From: Pseudoalteromonas sp. Z1A8
GTDB taxonomy: Bacteria; Pseudomonadota; Gammaproteobacteria; Enterobacterales; Alteromonadaceae
Direction of reading: 5' to 3'
NCBI RefSeq assembly: GCF_011378855.1
Contig: NZ_WTLB01000003.1
Coordinates: forward strand, 1 to 64,000
Length of the DNA stretch: 64,000 nt
Shown: piece by piece, positions 28,635-39,031 of the stretch
Layout: every line of letters begins with the position of its first letter
How positions within the stretch are numbered: the stretch's first letter is position 1
Translations under genes and position numbers: made by a program
Notes under the pieces: generated by a model
Database searches by the model: none
What the model saw: the letters and a program-made list of their open reading frames with translations, nothing else
Told to the model about the DNA's origin: nothing

Positions 28635-29482
28635 TGCAGTCAATTACTGAAATCAGATCGTTACGTAGTCAAATTAAAGCATGGCGCCAAGCGGGTCTTA
28701 GCGTAGCGCTTGTGCCAACAATGGGCAACTTGCACCGTGGGCATTTTTCGCTAGTAGAAAAAGCAAAAAACTTAGCCGATAAAGTCGTTGTGAGTATTTT
28801 TGTTAACCCAATGCAGTTTGGTGCTAACGAAGATTTAGATAACTATCCTCGTACGCTAAACGAAGACAAACAAGGCCTTGCTGAACTAGGCACAGACATT
28901 GTATTTACGCCAAGTGTAGATACAATCTACCCAAACGGGCTTGGTGCACAAAGCTTTGTAGATGTACCTGATATTTCATTAGGTTACTGTGGTGGTTCAC
29001 GCCCTGGACATTTTAGAGGCGTTGCCACAATAGTCACTAAGTTATTTAACCTAGTACAGCCAGATTACGCCTGCTTTGGTGAAAAAGATTTTCAGCAACT
29101 GCAAGTAATTAAAACTATGGCACGCGACCTATCAATTCCGGTTGAAGTTATTGGTGTACCTACAATGCGAGAAGTTTCTGGCCTTGCTATGAGCTCACGT
29201 AATGGTTACTTATCTGATGATCAAAAAGCGACTGCAACCGTATTATTTAAAGCGCTTAATACGTGCGCTGAGCAACTTAAAAGCGGCGAAAAAGACTTCG
29301 TAAAACTTGAAATCTCAGCTAAACAGAGCTTAGAGCTAGCTGGCCTAAAGCCAGACTATTTTGAGATTGCTCAACGAGATACATTAAAAACTGCTACAAT
29401 CGAAGATACTCAATTTGTTATTTTAGCCGCAGCCTATTTTGGTGGTGTTAGATTGATCGACAATATTCAGGTCGAAATTTAA
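28634..29482 (+). CDS. panC: pantothenate synthetase
   Basis: 282 aa. Joins pantoate and beta-alanine with ATP. Seen: the nucleotidyltransferase motifs [19 protein letters not shown] (HxGH), [23 protein letters not shown]-type loop [28 protein letters not shown], and the MSSRNGYL motif. Start overlaps panB by 1 base. panD is not in the window. Confidence 0.98.
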   Translation: MQSITEIRSLRSQIKAWRQAGLSVALVPTMGNLHRGHFSLVEKAKNLADKVVVSIFVNPMQFGANEDLDNYPRTLNEDKQGLAELGTDIVFTPSVDTIYPNGLGAQSFVDVPDISLGYCGGSRPGHFRGVATIVTKLFNLVQPDYACFGEKDFQQLQVIKTMARDLSIPVEVIGVPTMREVSGLAMSSRNGYLSDDQKATATVLFKALNTCAEQLKSGEKDFVKLEISAKQSLELAGLKPDYFEIAQRDTLKTATIEDTQFVILAAAYFGGVRLIDNIQVEI

Positions 29483-29513
29483 TATTATTGCGACTCACTT
29501 TTAAGGATTAAGC

Positions 29514-29750
29514 ATGCACACATTAATAAAAACAAGCGTAGTCGCCCTTACATTTGCACTATTAGCGGGTTGTCAAAACCAAGTTGAAAACCCTGAAATG
29601 AATCAGTGTGCTCAACAAAATTACCAATGCGAAAGCAACTGTGAACAGCAAACAACTGCTGAGGGCTTAAAGCAACAAGTATGCTCTGCAAAATGTGTTG
29701 ATAGTTATAATCAATGTAAAGCACAAGCTGAAAAATTAGGTAATATTTAA
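29514..29750 (+). CDS. small lipoprotein with twin CX3C cysteine pattern
   Basis: 78 aa. A lipoprotein signal (LALLAGC-type lipobox, here FALLAGCQNQ) predicts lipid attachment at C20; the residue after it is Gln, which favours the outer membrane by the usual rule. The mature part has six further cysteines spaced C-X6-C-X3-C-X13-C-X3-C-X6-C, a mirror-symmetric pattern that could pin a helical hairpin by three disulfides. I do not recognise the family. Ribosome site AAGGA precedes the ATG. It follows panC by 31 bp but an independent promoter is possible. Confidence 0.75.
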   Translation: MHTLIKTSVVALTFALLAGCQNQVENPEMNQCAQQNYQCESNCEQQTTAEGLKQQVCSAKCVDSYNQCKAQAEKLGNI

Positions 29751-29802
29751 TCGTTTAAAATACTGGCTCTGTTTATATTTCAGGTCTTCAATTTTAGGCA
29801 CA

Positions 29803-29829
29803 AAAAAACCGCTCAGTGAGCGGTTTTTT
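29803..29829. terminator. bidirectional terminator
   Basis: AAAAAACCGCTCA / TGAGCGGTTTTTT, a near-perfect palindrome between the convergent lipoprotein gene and pstS. Confidence 0.92.
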
Positions 29830-29844
29830 ATTGCTTATGGTTTA

Positions 29845-30813
29845 TTAGTTCAAACCAAGCTTTTTAAGTTCTGTTTCTACTAGCTTTGCAGAAAGTGGTA
29901 CATAACCATCTTTTTCTACAATTTGCTGACCATCTTTTGAAAGTACCATTTTTAAGAACTGTTCTTCCATTGGTGATAGCGGCTTATTTGGATGCTTATT
30001 TACGTAAACATATAAAAAGCGAGATAATGGGTATTTACCTTGCGCAACGTTATCAAGTGTTGCATCAACAAAGTTATCGCCTTTTTTAGCTAGCGGTACG
30101 GTACGTACGCCCGATGTTTTATAACCAATACCAGAGTAACCAATTGCATTTAATGAAGATGAAATTGACTGTACTACCGACGCTGAACCCGGTTGTTCAT
30201 TTACGTTATTACGGAAATCACCTTTACACAGTGCTTTCTTTTTAAAGTAACCGTAAGTACCTGATACAGAGTTACGCCCGTATAATTGAACATCTTTAGC
30301 TGCCCAGTCACCTGTTAGGCCAACATCGCTCCAACGGTTTACTTGCTCTGGTGCACCACACTTACGAGTAGATGAAAAAATAGCATCTACTTGGTCAATA
30401 CGAAGACCTTCAATTGGATTATCTTTATGTACATAAACCGCTAGTGCATCAATAGCAACGCGTACTTCAGTTGGTTTATAACCGTAGCGTCTTTCAAACG
30501 CTTCGATTTCTTTAGATTTCATTTTACGGCTCATTGGACCAAGGTTAGCAGTACCTTCGGTTAGTGCCGGTGGAGCAGTAGAAGAACCTGCCGCTTGAAT
30601 TTGAATATTTACATTTGGGTAAATACGTTTGTACTCTTCAGCCCAAAACGTCATCATGTTGGCTAAAGTGTCAGAACCTACTGATGAAAAGTTACCTGAA
30701 ACACCACTAATTTTTTGATACTCAGGAATATCTTGGTCTAAAGCAACTGCTTGTGCAGATACAAAAGTTGTAACAGCCACACCCATTGCGGCAACTAAGT
30801 TTTTAAATTTCAT
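29845..30813 (-). CDS. pstS: phosphate ABC transporter substrate-binding protein (PstS family)
   Basis: 322 aa with a Sec signal peptide ([20 protein letters not shown], cleavage near AVA). Seen: [58 protein letters not shown] and [15 protein letters not shown], the phosphate-binding loops of the PBP-like fold. It binds phosphate in the periplasm and delivers it to PstCAB, but no pstC, pstA or pstB is nearby. Four PhoB-type half-sites lie upstream, so phosphate-starvation induction is expected. Confidence 0.92.
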   Translation of the reverse strand: MKFKNLVAAMGVAVTTFVSAQAVALDQDIPEYQKISGVSGNFSSVGSDTLANMMTFWAEEYKRIYPNVNIQIQAAGSSTAPPALTEGTANLGPMSRKMKSKEIEAFERRYGYKPTEVRVAIDALAVYVHKDNPIEGLRIDQVDAIFSSTRKCGAPEQVNRWSDVGLTGDWAAKDVQLYGRNSVSGTYGYFKKKALCKGDFRNNVNEQPGSASVVQSISSSLNAIGYSGIGYKTSGVRTVPLAKKGDNFVDATLDNVAQGKYPLSRFLYVYVNKHPNKPLSPMEEQFLKMVLSKDGQQIVEKDGYVPLSAKLVETELKKLGLN

Positions 30814-30869
30814 GGTGGGTTCTCCAGTTTGTTCGTCCCATTTTCTAACTGCTGCCCACTCTAAAGTGA

Positions 30870-30913
30870 GTACATGACAGTTACATTACTCTTAAATGAC
30901 ACTTTTATGACTT
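30870..30913 (-). promoter_or_regulatory. tandem Pho box upstream of pstS
   Basis: On the minus strand four 11-bp units follow each other: AAGTCATAAAA, GTGTCATTTAA, GAGTAATGTAA and CTGTCATGTAC. The first two together match the Pho box consensus (CTGTCATAWAWCTGTCAY) at 15 of 18 positions. It lies 57-100 bp upstream of the pstS start, the expected place for PhoB activation. Confidence 0.85.
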
Positions 30914-30919
30914 AACTGA

Positions 30920-32236
30920 TTAGCTTAATTTTTTAGTTAATGGAACTATCTTATCCATTGAAAATTCAAAGGAAAAACACGATCCTTTGTTAATTTCGCT
31001 GCTAATATTTAATTTACTATCGTGGCGCGTTAGTACATGTTTTGTAATCGCAAGCCCTAAACCTGAGCCACCCGTTGTTCTGCTACGGGCTTTATCAACG
31101 CGATAAAAACGTTCGGTCAAACGGTTAATATGCTCAGGCGCAATACCATCACCATTATCGGTAACACTAAAACATGCTTTATTGTTTTTGTGCTGCCAGC
31201 ATACTTCTACTTTACCGCCTGGTTTTGTGTAATGAATGGCGTTAAATACTAAATTAGAAAACGCACTACGCAGTTCATCCTCAGAGCCTTTAATATCAAG
31301 GGTTTTATCAATATTAAAAATAAGCTCATGGCCTTTATCTTGATTAATTGAGTTTGCCTCAGTGTGAATATAACCCAGTAATTGCGGTACATTTATGGCT
31401 TTATCATTGTCTTGACGCCTCGCACCTTCTATTCGCGAAAGCGATAATAACTGACTGACTAAGCTATCCATGCGCTTGCATTGTTCAAGCATGGTATTTT
31501 GCGCTTTGTTCCACATAGCTGGAGGCGGCATCATGTCGCCATCCATCATCTCAAGATAGCCTGTAACAACTGTAAGCGGTGTACGTAGTTCGTGTGACAC
31601 ATTGGCAACAAAGTCTTTACGCATTTGCTCTAGCTGTTTTAAGCGCGTTACATCACGTACTACAACCATAAGTTGCGTACTGGCATAAGGCATTACCCTA
31701 AACTCAAGTACTTGCTCAATACTGTGGCCGTTATCAAGCTCAAGCGCGTCGTCAAACTCGCCTTTATGCATGTATTTAGCAAACTTAGGTTCGCGAATTA
31801 AATTATCAAGGCGCTGACCATGATCGGTTGGCCACTGCAAACCAAGTACCTTAAGCGCAAGTTGATTACACCACACAATACTTAAATCGTTTTGCAGTAC
31901 CACCACCGCATCGGGCACCGCTTCTGCACCATCGCGAAAACGACGAATTAAATCTGCAAGCTCATTACGTTTTTTACGATTACGGTGCTGTAGATGATAA
32001 ATACCTTCAAACACTTGCTCCCATGCACCCTCACCTTCTGGTGGATTAAAGCTACGTTGATTAAGTAGCCAATCACTCAAACGATAAAGTTGATGGTAGT
32101 GCCAAATAAGGAGGGAAAATGATCCTAAAAATAAAAGCAAAAATGGCGCGCCAACCAGCACACCAATTAATAGTAAGGGTAAAAAATAGATAAACAGGCG
32201 CTTTACTAACGCCTGCTTATTAACAACTCGATACAT
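30920..32236 (-). CDS. phoR: phosphate regulon sensor histidine kinase PhoR
   Basis: 438 aa. Two N-terminal helices (about 13-45), a PAS domain (about 95-200; FRDGAEAVPDAVVVLQNDLS), HisKA with H215 in NVSHELRTPL, and an HATPase domain (FNAIHYTKPGG, DNGDGI, GGSGLGLAI). PhoR phosphorylates PhoB when phosphate is low, sensing through PstSCAB-PhoU. It follows phoB by 65 bp on the same strand; order and lengths are those of E. coli phoBR. Confidence 0.96.
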   Translation of the reverse strand: MYRVVNKQALVKRLFIYFLPLLLIGVLVGAPFLLLFLGSFSLLIWHYHQLYRLSDWLLNQRSFNPPEGEGAWEQVFEGIYHLQHRNRKKRNELADLIRRFRDGAEAVPDAVVVLQNDLSIVWCNQLALKVLGLQWPTDHGQRLDNLIREPKFAKYMHKGEFDDALELDNGHSIEQVLEFRVMPYASTQLMVVVRDVTRLKQLEQMRKDFVANVSHELRTPLTVVTGYLEMMDGDMMPPPAMWNKAQNTMLEQCKRMDSLVSQLLSLSRIEGARRQDNDKAINVPQLLGYIHTEANSINQDKGHELIFNIDKTLDIKGSEDELRSAFSNLVFNAIHYTKPGGKVEVCWQHKNNKACFSVTDNGDGIAPEHINRLTERFYRVDKARSRTTGGSGLGLAITKHVLTRHDSKLNISSEINKGSCFSFEFSMDKIVPLTKKLS

Positions 32237-32301
32237 ACACTCACTTTACCTTAGAGTAGTAATACATGCGTATTTCATACATTAGCTAAGCTTTAAGCTG
32301 A

Positions 32302-32991
32302 TCACAGCTTACTTGAAAAACGATAACCCGCGCCACGTACAGTTTGCACCAAACGGTCATGCCCTAGTGGGCCAATTGCTTTACGCAGGCGACGAATGTG
32401 CACATCAACCGTGCGATCTTCTACGTAAACATTAGTTCCCCATACATGATCAAGCAGTTGTTCACGGCTATAAACACGCTCTGGATGGGTCATAAAAAAG
32501 TGCAGTAATCTAAATTCGGTTGGCCCCATATCGAGCTCATTACCTTCTGAGGTAACGCGATGTGAAATAGGGTCTAAACGCAGGCCATGTACTTCAATAG
32601 CTTCTTCTAATGAGGTTGGCGATACACGGCGAATAACCGCTTTAATACGTGCCATAAGCTCTTTAGGAGAAAACGGCTTAGTTACGTAATCGTCAGCACC
32701 TACTTCAAGGCCGCGTACTTTGTCTTCTTCTTCACCACGAGCTGTAAGCATAATAATTGGGATTTGGCGGGTGTGTTCGTTTTGCTTAAACTTTTTAGCA
32801 ATTTGAATACCGCTTCCACCTGGTAACATCCAATCAAGTAAAACCATATCTGGGTAAGGTTCAACCATAGCTGCAATAGCAGAGTCGTAATCTTCTGCTT
32901 CAATTGCTTGAAATCCATTTTGCTCTAAAACAAAAACCAACATCTCCCTGATAGGAGCTTCGTCATCTACGACTAGTACTTTACGTGACAT
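32302..32991 (-). CDS. phoB: phosphate regulon response regulator PhoB
   Basis: 229 aa OmpR-type regulator. Receiver domain with D9/D10, phospho-acceptor D53 ([10 protein letters not shown]) and K105 (YVTKPF); winged-helix domain (about 130-227) with [21 protein letters not shown] and [20 protein letters not shown], diagnostic of PhoB. A Pho box upstream implies autoregulation. Confidence 0.98.
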   Translation of the reverse strand: MSRKVLVVDDEAPIREMLVFVLEQNGFQAIEAEDYDSAIAAMVEPYPDMVLLDWMLPGGSGIQIAKKFKQNEHTRQIPIIMLTARGEEEDKVRGLEVGADDYVTKPFSPKELMARIKAVIRRVSPTSLEEAIEVHGLRLDPISHRVTSEGNELDMGPTEFRLLHFFMTHPERVYSREQLLDHVWGTNVYVEDRTVDVHIRRLRKAIGPLGHDRLVQTVRGAGYRFSSKL

Positions 32992-33042
32992 TCCAATTTA
33001 TCTCTTACGCTATCGAATTAGTTTTCATTATTATGACTAAGT

Positions 33043-33060
33043 ATGACATTTTTATGAAAG
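33043..33060 (-). promoter_or_regulatory. Pho box upstream of phoB
   Basis: CTTTCATAAAAATGTCAT on the minus strand matches the Pho box consensus at 16 of 18 positions and is followed by a further GTCAT half-site one base out of register. It lies about 52 bp upstream of the phoB start and supports autoregulation of phoBR. Confidence 0.85.
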
Positions 33061-33239
33061 TGTAACGTGTAAATTAAAATGGTGGTAAAAAAAACACAAA
33101 TTAGTGACAAAAAACCTCATTAACGTCATATTTTTAAAACCTTTTTAATATTTAACGTAATAAAAAGAGATTTACGATAAATTTTTAAAATGTCATATTT
33201 TTTAAATTACCTGCTTTTTTGCCCGTATTTAAATTACTA

Positions 33240-33713
33240 CATAATACAAAATTAGCTGGGATCATTGTTTTACTAACCCATACCTTTTTACAGATCGACG
33301 ACTTAAAAGTAACTTTAAAGCCATTTCAAAATTAACATACCCGCCTGTGTAACAATCAATACGTTTAAAAATAGATCTAAATTTTACTAAGCCCCAAATA
33401 AAGGATCAGATTTTTACCAAGCCGATCCACTCTCAGATCAGAGTTATACCTAGTCAAAGCCATAAGTTGTTGATTGTTTATACAAATAAATAACGATCAA
33501 ATTATTTCAAAGCTTAAAATGGCGCCAAAGTGTAGTTAGCTTAGTAAAGTAATGATCCAAAAGTGCTGTGTTAGTAAATGCGTGATCCCAAAGTACGCCG
33601 TTGATAGTACAGTGATCTGATCAATAAAAGCCGTACCCGTAATATAAAAGCGCAAGCATTAAAAAAGCCAGCAACAAAGTTACTGGCTTAAATGATCAAT
33701 TATAAACGATCTA
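33240..33713. repeat. GATC-rich, 30-bp-periodic degenerate repeat region
   Basis: No credible gene in this stretch. It holds 13 GATC sites from 33260 to 33711 (about 2 expected by chance). Degenerate units of the form TTAGTAAA-n5-GATCC recur every 30 bp: GATC at 33554, 33584 and 33614, and the reverse-complement form (GATCTAAATTTTACTAAGCC, GATCAGATTTTTACCAAGCC) at 33374 and 33404, also 30 bp apart. The whole looks like an inverted arrangement of short tandem units. The remaining AT-rich part (33061-33240) holds nothing I recognise. Confidence 0.7.
33659..33690 (-). terminator. terminator of fba
   Basis: Stem AAGCCAG / CTGGCTT (33665-33671 and 33683-33689) with an inner AAC / GTT pairing, and six A at 33660-33666 on the plus strand giving a U run after fba. 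Confidence 0.82.
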
Positions 33714-34778
33714 TTATCTAATTTTAGGGTCTAGTTCGCCGCTTAAGTATTTAAGGTGCATTTCATCAAGTGAAATTGGCTTAATTTTACTAGCCTGACC
33801 AGAAGTACCAAACGAGTTATAGCGTGCAACACAAATCTCTGTCATGGCTTTAGTTGCTTCAGCTAAGTATTTACGTGGATCGAAGTTAGATGGGTTTAAT
33901 GCCATATGACGACGAATTGCACCAGTAGATGCTAAACGTAAATCGGTATCAATATTTACCTTACGAACACCAAACTTAATGCCTTCAACAATCTGTTCAA
34001 CTGGCACACCATAAGTTTCTGGAATTTCGCCACCATACTGATTAATAATTTCTAACCATTCTTGAGGAACAGAAGACGAACCATGCATCACTAAGTGAGT
34101 ATTAGGAATACGGGCATGAATCGCTTTAATGCGATCAATCGCTAAAATGTCATCTGTTGGTGGGCGAGTAAATTTATAAGCACCGTGCGAAGTACCACAG
34201 GCAATTGCAAGTGCATCAACGTGTGTTTTATTTACAAAGTCAGCCGCTTCTTCAGGATCTGTTAGCATTTGCTCAGTGGTTAATATGCCTTCTGCGCCAA
34301 CACCATCTTCTTCGCCAGCTTCACCTGTTTCAAGTGAACCAAGTACACCTAACTCACCTTCAACCGATACGCCACAAGCATGAGCCATAGCAACAGTTTC
34401 GCGCGTTACTTCTACATTATATTCGTAGCTTGAAGGGGTTTTACCGTCGCTCATTAACGAGCCATCCATCATTACTGATGAAAAACCAAGCTGAATTGAA
34501 CGCTGACATACACCTGGCGATGTGCCGTGATCTTGGTGCATAACAACTGGGATATGTGGCCATTCTTCAACGGCTGCTAAAATCATATGGCGAATAAATG
34601 GGGCACCAGCATAAGCACGTGCACCTGCTGATCCTTGAACAATTACAGGGCTGTTTGTTTTGTCAGCCGCTTCCATTATTGCGCGCATTTGCTCTTGGTT
34701 ATTAACGTTAAAAGCAGGTACGCCGTAACCATGCTCAGCGGCATGATCTAAAAGTTGTCGCATACTGATTAAAGCCAT
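33714..34778 (-). CDS. fba: class II fructose-bisphosphate aldolase (Calvin-cycle subtype)
   Basis: 354 aa zinc aldolase splitting fructose 1,6-bisphosphate. Seen: [35 protein letters not shown] with the zinc histidine and catalytic aspartate, [23 protein letters not shown] and [11 protein letters not shown]. The sequence type is the class IIB/cbbA-like form rather than E. coli FbaA. Last gene of the epd-pgk-fba cluster, with about 200 bp before it that may hold its own promoter. Confidence 0.96.
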   Translation of the reverse strand: MALISMRQLLDHAAEHGYGVPAFNVNNQEQMRAIMEAADKTNSPVIVQGSAGARAYAGAPFIRHMILAAVEEWPHIPVVMHQDHGTSPGVCQRSIQLGFSSVMMDGSLMSDGKTPSSYEYNVEVTRETVAMAHACGVSVEGELGVLGSLETGEAGEEDGVGAEGILTTEQMLTDPEEAADFVNKTHVDALAIACGTSHGAYKFTRPPTDDILAIDRIKAIHARIPNTHLVMHGSSSVPQEWLEIINQYGGEIPETYGVPVEQIVEGIKFGVRKVNIDTDLRLASTGAIRRHMALNPSNFDPRKYLAEATKAMTEICVARYNSFGTSGQASKIKPISLDEMHLKYLSGELDPKIR

Positions 34779-34941
34779 TGGGTATTCTCCAATTTATCGA
34801 CAGTAGTTCCCTACCATCTAGTTTGAACGGATGTGTTAGTTTGGCATTATAACAACGCCACGAAAAACCACTGCTTTGCAGTAATATTCCGTCTAAATTA
34901 ACTATTAAATTAGGGTGAGAGGTATTTAATAATTAATTGTC

Positions 34942-34965
34942 GGTGAGGGCTATTACCCCCTCACC
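34942..34965 (-). terminator. hairpin between pgk and fba
   Basis: Stem GGTGAGGG / CCCTCACC with a loop of 8 but no U run on either strand. It may be a weak terminator or an mRNA processing or stability element after pgk. Confidence 0.4.
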
Positions 34966-34979
34966 TTACGCTACTAAAA

Positions 34980-36155
34980 TTACTTAGCGCGCGACTCTAG
35001 CATTTCAACTGCTGGAAGTTTTTTGCCTTCTAAAAACTCTAAGAACGCACCACCACCAGTAGAAATATAAGAAACTTTATCGGCAATGCCGTATTTATCA
35101 ATTGCAGCTAAGGTATCACCACCGCCGGCAATTGAAAACGCATTTGAGTTAGCAATTGCTTGTGCAATAGCACGTGTACCATTACCAAATTGATCAAACT
35201 CGAACACGCCAACAGGGCCATTCCATACAACAGTGCCTGCATTTGCAATAATTTTTGCAAGCTTGCTCGCTGTATCTGGACCAATATCAAAAATCATATC
35301 GTCGCTTGTTACTTCGCTTACGTCTTTAAGCGTAGCTACAGCAGATTCAGAAAACTCATTACCAACAACTACGTCAGTCGGTACAGGAATTTCACCATTA
35401 TTAGCAATCGCGGCTGCACATAAACGGTTCGCTTCATCCATTAAATCAGGTTCGTAAAGCGATTTACCAACAGGGCTACCTGATGCAGCAATAAAGGTAT
35501 TAGCAATACCACCACCGGTAACTAATTGATCAACAATTTTAGAAAGTGAATCTAAAACAGTTAACTTAGTTGAAACTTTAGAACCACCAACAATCGCTAC
35601 TAATGGACGCGCTGGGTTATCAAGTGCTTTGCCTAACGCTTCTAGCTCAGCTGATAATAACGGACCTGCACATGCCACATCTGCAAATAAGCCAACGCCA
35701 TGGGTAGATGCTTGCGCACGGTGAGCCGTACCAAATGCATCCATTACATATACATCACACAGTGCTGCTAGTTGCTTAGATAACGCTTCGTCGTTTTTCT
35801 TCTCGCCTTTGTTAAAGCGCACGTTTTCAAAAACAACCACTTCGTTATCAGCAATATCAACACCGTTTAGGTAATCTTTTTCTAAACGTACAGTTTGCTC
35901 AAGGGCATCGTTTAAGTAATCAGCTACAGGTGCAAGCGAAAACTCTTCATCATATTCCCCTTCCGTAGGACGGCCAAGGTGTGACATAACCATTACTTTA
36001 GCACCCATCTCAAGCGCTAATTTAATAGTAGGTAGTGCTGCACGAATACGCGCATCTGACGTCACTTTACCTGCTTTAACTGGTACATTTAAATCTTCAC
36101 GAATTAATACGCGTTTGCCGTTTAAATCTAAATCTGCCATTTTTATGACCGACAT
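34980..36155 (-). CDS. pgk: phosphoglycerate kinase
   Basis: 391 aa from ATG 36155 ([20 protein letters not shown]). Interconverts 1,3-bisphosphoglycerate and 3-phosphoglycerate with ADP/ATP. Seen: [57 protein letters not shown] and [19 protein letters not shown] 6 bases upstream of 36155 decides against ATG 36161. Follows epd by 64 bp. Confidence 0.99.
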   Translation of the reverse strand: MSVIKMADLDLNGKRVLIREDLNVPVKAGKVTSDARIRAALPTIKLALEMGAKVMVMSHLGRPTEGEYDEEFSLAPVADYLNDALEQTVRLEKDYLNGVDIADNEVVVFENVRFNKGEKKNDEALSKQLAALCDVYVMDAFGTAHRAQASTHGVGLFADVACAGPLLSAELEALGKALDNPARPLVAIVGGSKVSTKLTVLDSLSKIVDQLVTGGGIANTFIAASGSPVGKSLYEPDLMDEANRLCAAAIANNGEIPVPTDVVVGNEFSESAVATLKDVSEVTSDDMIFDIGPDTASKLAKIIANAGTVVWNGPVGVFEFDQFGNGTRAIAQAIANSNAFSIAGGGDTLAAIDKYGIADKVSYISTGGGAFLEFLEGKKLPAVEMLESRAK

Positions 36156-36219
36156 GAACATCTCCTTAGTTAACGATACTGAACCTGAAAAATACGTTTA
36201 AAATTATTATATTAATAAA

Positions 36220-37236
36220 TTACTTATTCACTGCCATCATAGCACGCGCTGTGTCGAGCATACGATTAGCAAAACCCCATTCGTTATCACACCATACTAA
36301 TAACTTTATCAGTCGTTTGTGACTAACACGTGTTTGTGTACCATCAATAATACAAGAATGTGGGTCGTGATTAAAATCAACCGATACAAGCGGCTCTTCG
36401 GTATAACTTAAAATACCTTCTAAGCGGTCTTTGGCTTGAGCTTTAAGTGCATTATTTACTGCATTTAAATCTACATCGGTATTAACCGTTACACTTAAAT
36501 CCATTGCCGTTACATTTATAGTAGGAACACGTACGGCGATGGCTTCAAAACGGCCTTTAAATTTAGGTAAAATACGGTCTATACCACGGGCGAGCTTTGT
36601 ATCAACTGGAATAATTGATTGGCTTGCAGCGCGAGTACGGCGTAAATCATGATGATAACCATCAATCACTTGTTGATCGTTCATCGACGCGTGAATTGTT
36701 GTAATAGCGCCCGATTCAATACTAAATGCATCATCAAGTACTTTAATAACCGGCACAACACAGTTAGTTGTACACGAGCCGTTAGACACAATTGTGTGCT
36801 CGCTTTTAAGCTCATCGTCGTTAATGCCATACACAATAGTGGCATCAACATCGTTATCGGCCGGATGAGAAAATAACACCTTTTTAGCGCCTGCAGTAAT
36901 ATGTAACTGTGCGTGTTCACGCGAGTGATAAACACCCGTACATTCAAGTACAACGTCTACATCGAGCATTTGCCAAGGTAATTCAATTGGGTTTTCTTCA
37001 CAAAAAAGTGCAATGGTATCGCCTGCAACACTAATGGTGTCTTCACCAAGTTTTACAGGAAAAGAAAAACGACCATGGGATGTGTCGTATTTTAATAAAT
37101 GAGCAATAGCTTCAGGATCAGCAAGTTCGTTAATCGCAACAATTTTTATATCGTCGCTCAAACCAGACTCGTATAACGCGCGGACAATATTTCGACCAAT
37201 ACGACCAAAACCATTAATTGCAAGTTTGATTGCCAT
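36220..37236 (-). CDS. epd: erythrose-4-phosphate dehydrogenase
   Basis: 338 aa. GAPDH-family enzyme that oxidises erythrose 4-phosphate to 4-phosphoerythronate for pyridoxal phosphate synthesis. Seen: [20 protein letters not shown], the catalytic cysteine in [12 protein letters not shown], and [27 protein letters not shown] and [13 protein letters not shown], which separate Epd from GapA. In the canonical site the residue before SC is Ala; here it is Gly. The order epd-pgk-fba is that of E. coli. Confidence 0.96.
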   Translation of the reverse strand: MAIKLAINGFGRIGRNIVRALYESGLSDDIKIVAINELADPEAIAHLLKYDTSHGRFSFPVKLGEDTISVAGDTIALFCEENPIELPWQMLDVDVVLECTGVYHSREHAQLHITAGAKKVLFSHPADNDVDATIVYGINDDELKSEHTIVSNGSCTTNCVVPVIKVLDDAFSIESGAITTIHASMNDQQVIDGYHHDLRRTRAASQSIIPVDTKLARGIDRILPKFKGRFEAIAVRVPTINVTAMDLSVTVNTDVDLNAVNNALKAQAKDRLEGILSYTEEPLVSVDFNHDPHSCIIDGTQTRVSHKRLIKLLVWCDNEWGFANRMLDTARAMMAVNK

Positions 37237-37358
37237 GAAATATAAAATCCACTCTTTTAGCGTGCAGATAAAGGCAATACGCCTTTTAGATGGCTGTATT
37301 GTAATCGACCTTGAGTATGATTATAAGAGGGTAGCATTAGAAACTTTAAATTAAGAGT

Positions 37359-37385
37359 AAAGAGCTTAGCCGTTGTAAGCTCTTT
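37359..37385 (-). terminator. weak hairpin between epd and the peroxiredoxin-like gene
   Basis: AAAGAGCTTA / TAAGCTCTTT (37359-37368 and 37376-37385) with only a broken U run. May end the peroxiredoxin-like transcript (minus strand). Confidence 0.5.
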
Positions 37386-37428
37386 AATGGTTCTGGGCTT
37401 TTAGATTAAGCCTTGTAAATTAAGCTTT

Positions 37429-38091
37429 TTAAACTAGTTTTTTTAATGCATTAATTATATCTTCTGGCTCAGAGCGAGTACGATAATCAACATCAACATA
37501 GCGCCAAGTCACTTTACCTTGTTTATCTAAAACAAAGGTGGCAGGAATAGGTAAAATACTGCCATTTCCGTTATTCAGCGACTCTAAATCTAGGCCTCGG
37601 TCTACTCGCATATGCTCTAGTAAAAATGTAGGTACTTGCCATGCTACACCATAACTTGCTGCTACATCCGCATTTTGATCCGACAGTACTAAAAAATCCA
37701 TTTTACTTATTTCGTTTTCGCTCATTGAGCCATCAGGTACTTGCGGGCTAATAGCCACCAGCTGCGCACCTAAAGCATGAATTTCAGGTAAACGTGACTG
37801 CAGTGCTTTCAGTTGTAAATTACAGTACGGACACCAACTACCACGATAAAAAGTAATAACCACAGGCCCTTGTGCAAGTAGCTCTTCTAATAAAACTTGC
37901 TCACCTTGTTGATTCGGCAGCTCAAAGCGTGGGGCATTTTGAGCTAAATTAAGTGCATTTGCACCCTCTTGAAAGGATTTTGCTTGAGCAATACTTTCAT
38001 CAACACCTTTCATAAAATCAGGATTACCTTTTCGCCCAGCGGCTACTTTTGCCTCGGTTTGTGCTTTTAATGTGTTGCTTTCATCGCTCAT
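37429..38091 (-). CDS. peroxiredoxin-like (AhpC/TSA) protein
   Basis: 220 aa thioredoxin-fold protein. The active site GSWCPYCNLQLKAL has a CxxC pair; flanking PRFELPNQQGEQVLLEEL and VVITFYRGSWCPY are peroxiredoxin-like. About the first 45 residues are a helical extension. Such proteins reduce peroxides or act as disulfide exchange partners; substrate unknown. No signal peptide, so probably cytoplasmic. 74 bp upstream is the SIMPL gene on the same strand. Confidence 0.85.
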   Translation of the reverse strand: MSDESNTLKAQTEAKVAAGRKGNPDFMKGVDESIAQAKSFQEGANALNLAQNAPRFELPNQQGEQVLLEELLAQGPVVITFYRGSWCPYCNLQLKALQSRLPEIHALGAQLVAISPQVPDGSMSENEISKMDFLVLSDQNADVAASYGVAWQVPTFLLEHMRVDRGLDLESLNNGNGSILPIPATFVLDKQGKVTWRYVDVDYRTRSEPEDIINALKKLV

Positions 38092-38165
38092 AGTATCGCT
38101 ACCTTCAAATTAATCAAAAACGTAAAGCCAGCTTACAGTACGAAAGTGTATTTGAAATGAAAATT

Positions 38166-38894
38166 TTAGTTAGTTATTTCTAAATCAAACACCACATTTA
38201 TTGATGATTTAAAGCTTACCGTTGGTTGTAAATAATTTTTGCGAGCTTTAGGAAATGAATCGCTCATTGGATTTACTCTATCTATTTTTTTAACCGCTGC
38301 ACCAAAGCCACTGTAAACGCTTTTTTGAGTTGAGCTAATAGTGCGTACTTCACCCACTTTTGTACCAAAGGAGTTAGCAAGCATATTTGCTTTTTCTTTT
38401 GCGTTATTAAGTGCTTGTTGTGTGGCTTGCGCTTGTAACTGCTCAGCTTTTGAAGATAAAAACTCAGTATTTTGAATCGCATTTACTTTTAAACTCAATA
38501 AAAAATCACTTAAATCATTCACTCTTTCAATGTTTTTTAGTGTTACTTCAAAGGTCCTTATAGCTGCATATTCAGCGGGAGCTTGATGCCCTGTTTCAAT
38601 GTAATCCATACCCGTTTTTTCAACTTTAACACTTGAGGCAACTACATCATCGGCAGTTATTTCAAATTGATTTAGTCCGTCAATTAGTAAATTAACTTTA
38701 TTATCAAGATCGTTCTTAGCTGCTAAAGGTTCGTTTTTAATACTTATAATTTGAAATAGTATTTTAGCGATATCAGGATTGGCAAGCACCTCAGCAGTAC
38801 CTTGAACCGCAATATGACGATTTGTAGGTAAGCTTGAATTAGCAAAAGAGATGAGTGGGAATAAGGTTAAGAAAATACTCGTGATGAGTTTCAT
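38166..38894 (-). CDS. periplasmic SIMPL-domain (DUF541) protein
   Basis: 242 aa with a signal peptide (MKLITSIFLTLFPLISFANS). The mature part reads as a SIMPL/DUF541 domain (HIAVQGTAEVLANPDIAKIL and TQQALNNAKEKANMLANSFG). Family members are linked to oxidative stress defence in E. coli (YggE), but the biochemical role is unknown. Placed beside the peroxiredoxin-like gene, which may fit that theme. Confidence 0.88.
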   Translation of the reverse strand: MKLITSIFLTLFPLISFANSSLPTNRHIAVQGTAEVLANPDIAKILFQIISIKNEPLAAKNDLDNKVNLLIDGLNQFEITADDVVASSVKVEKTGMDYIETGHQAPAEYAAIRTFEVTLKNIERVNDLSDFLLSLKVNAIQNTEFLSSKAEQLQAQATQQALNNAKEKANMLANSFGTKVGEVRTISSTQKSVYSGFGAAVKKIDRVNPMSDSFPKARKNYLQPTVSFKSSINVVFDLEITN

Positions 38895-38987
38895 GTTCGT
38901 TCCTTGAAGTGGTTAGTTAAATAGTAATGATTAGACACTTAGTACCTATAATTATACAGGCAATAGTAAAAGTAAACTGTCCATTAT

Positions 38988-39031
38988 TGTAGGCGGGAGT
39001 TTACCTCGCGCGGCGTAAAACCCCGCCTACA
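38988..39031. repeat. REP-like palindrome, copy 1
   Basis: Perfect arms TGTAGGCGGG (38988-38997) and CCCGCCTACA (39022-39031) around GAGTTTACCTCGCGCGGCG-like GC-rich sequence, unlike the AT-rich surroundings. Near-identical to copy 2, 126 bp away in direct orientation. Confidence 0.85.

Noticed and set aside
33061..33240. Small gene in the AT-rich gap upstream of phoB
   Set aside because: No frame with a plausible start, ribosome site and composition was seen.
33240..33713. CRISPR array
   Set aside because: The 30-bp units are degenerate throughout with no constant repeat and variable spacer, and no cas gene is near.
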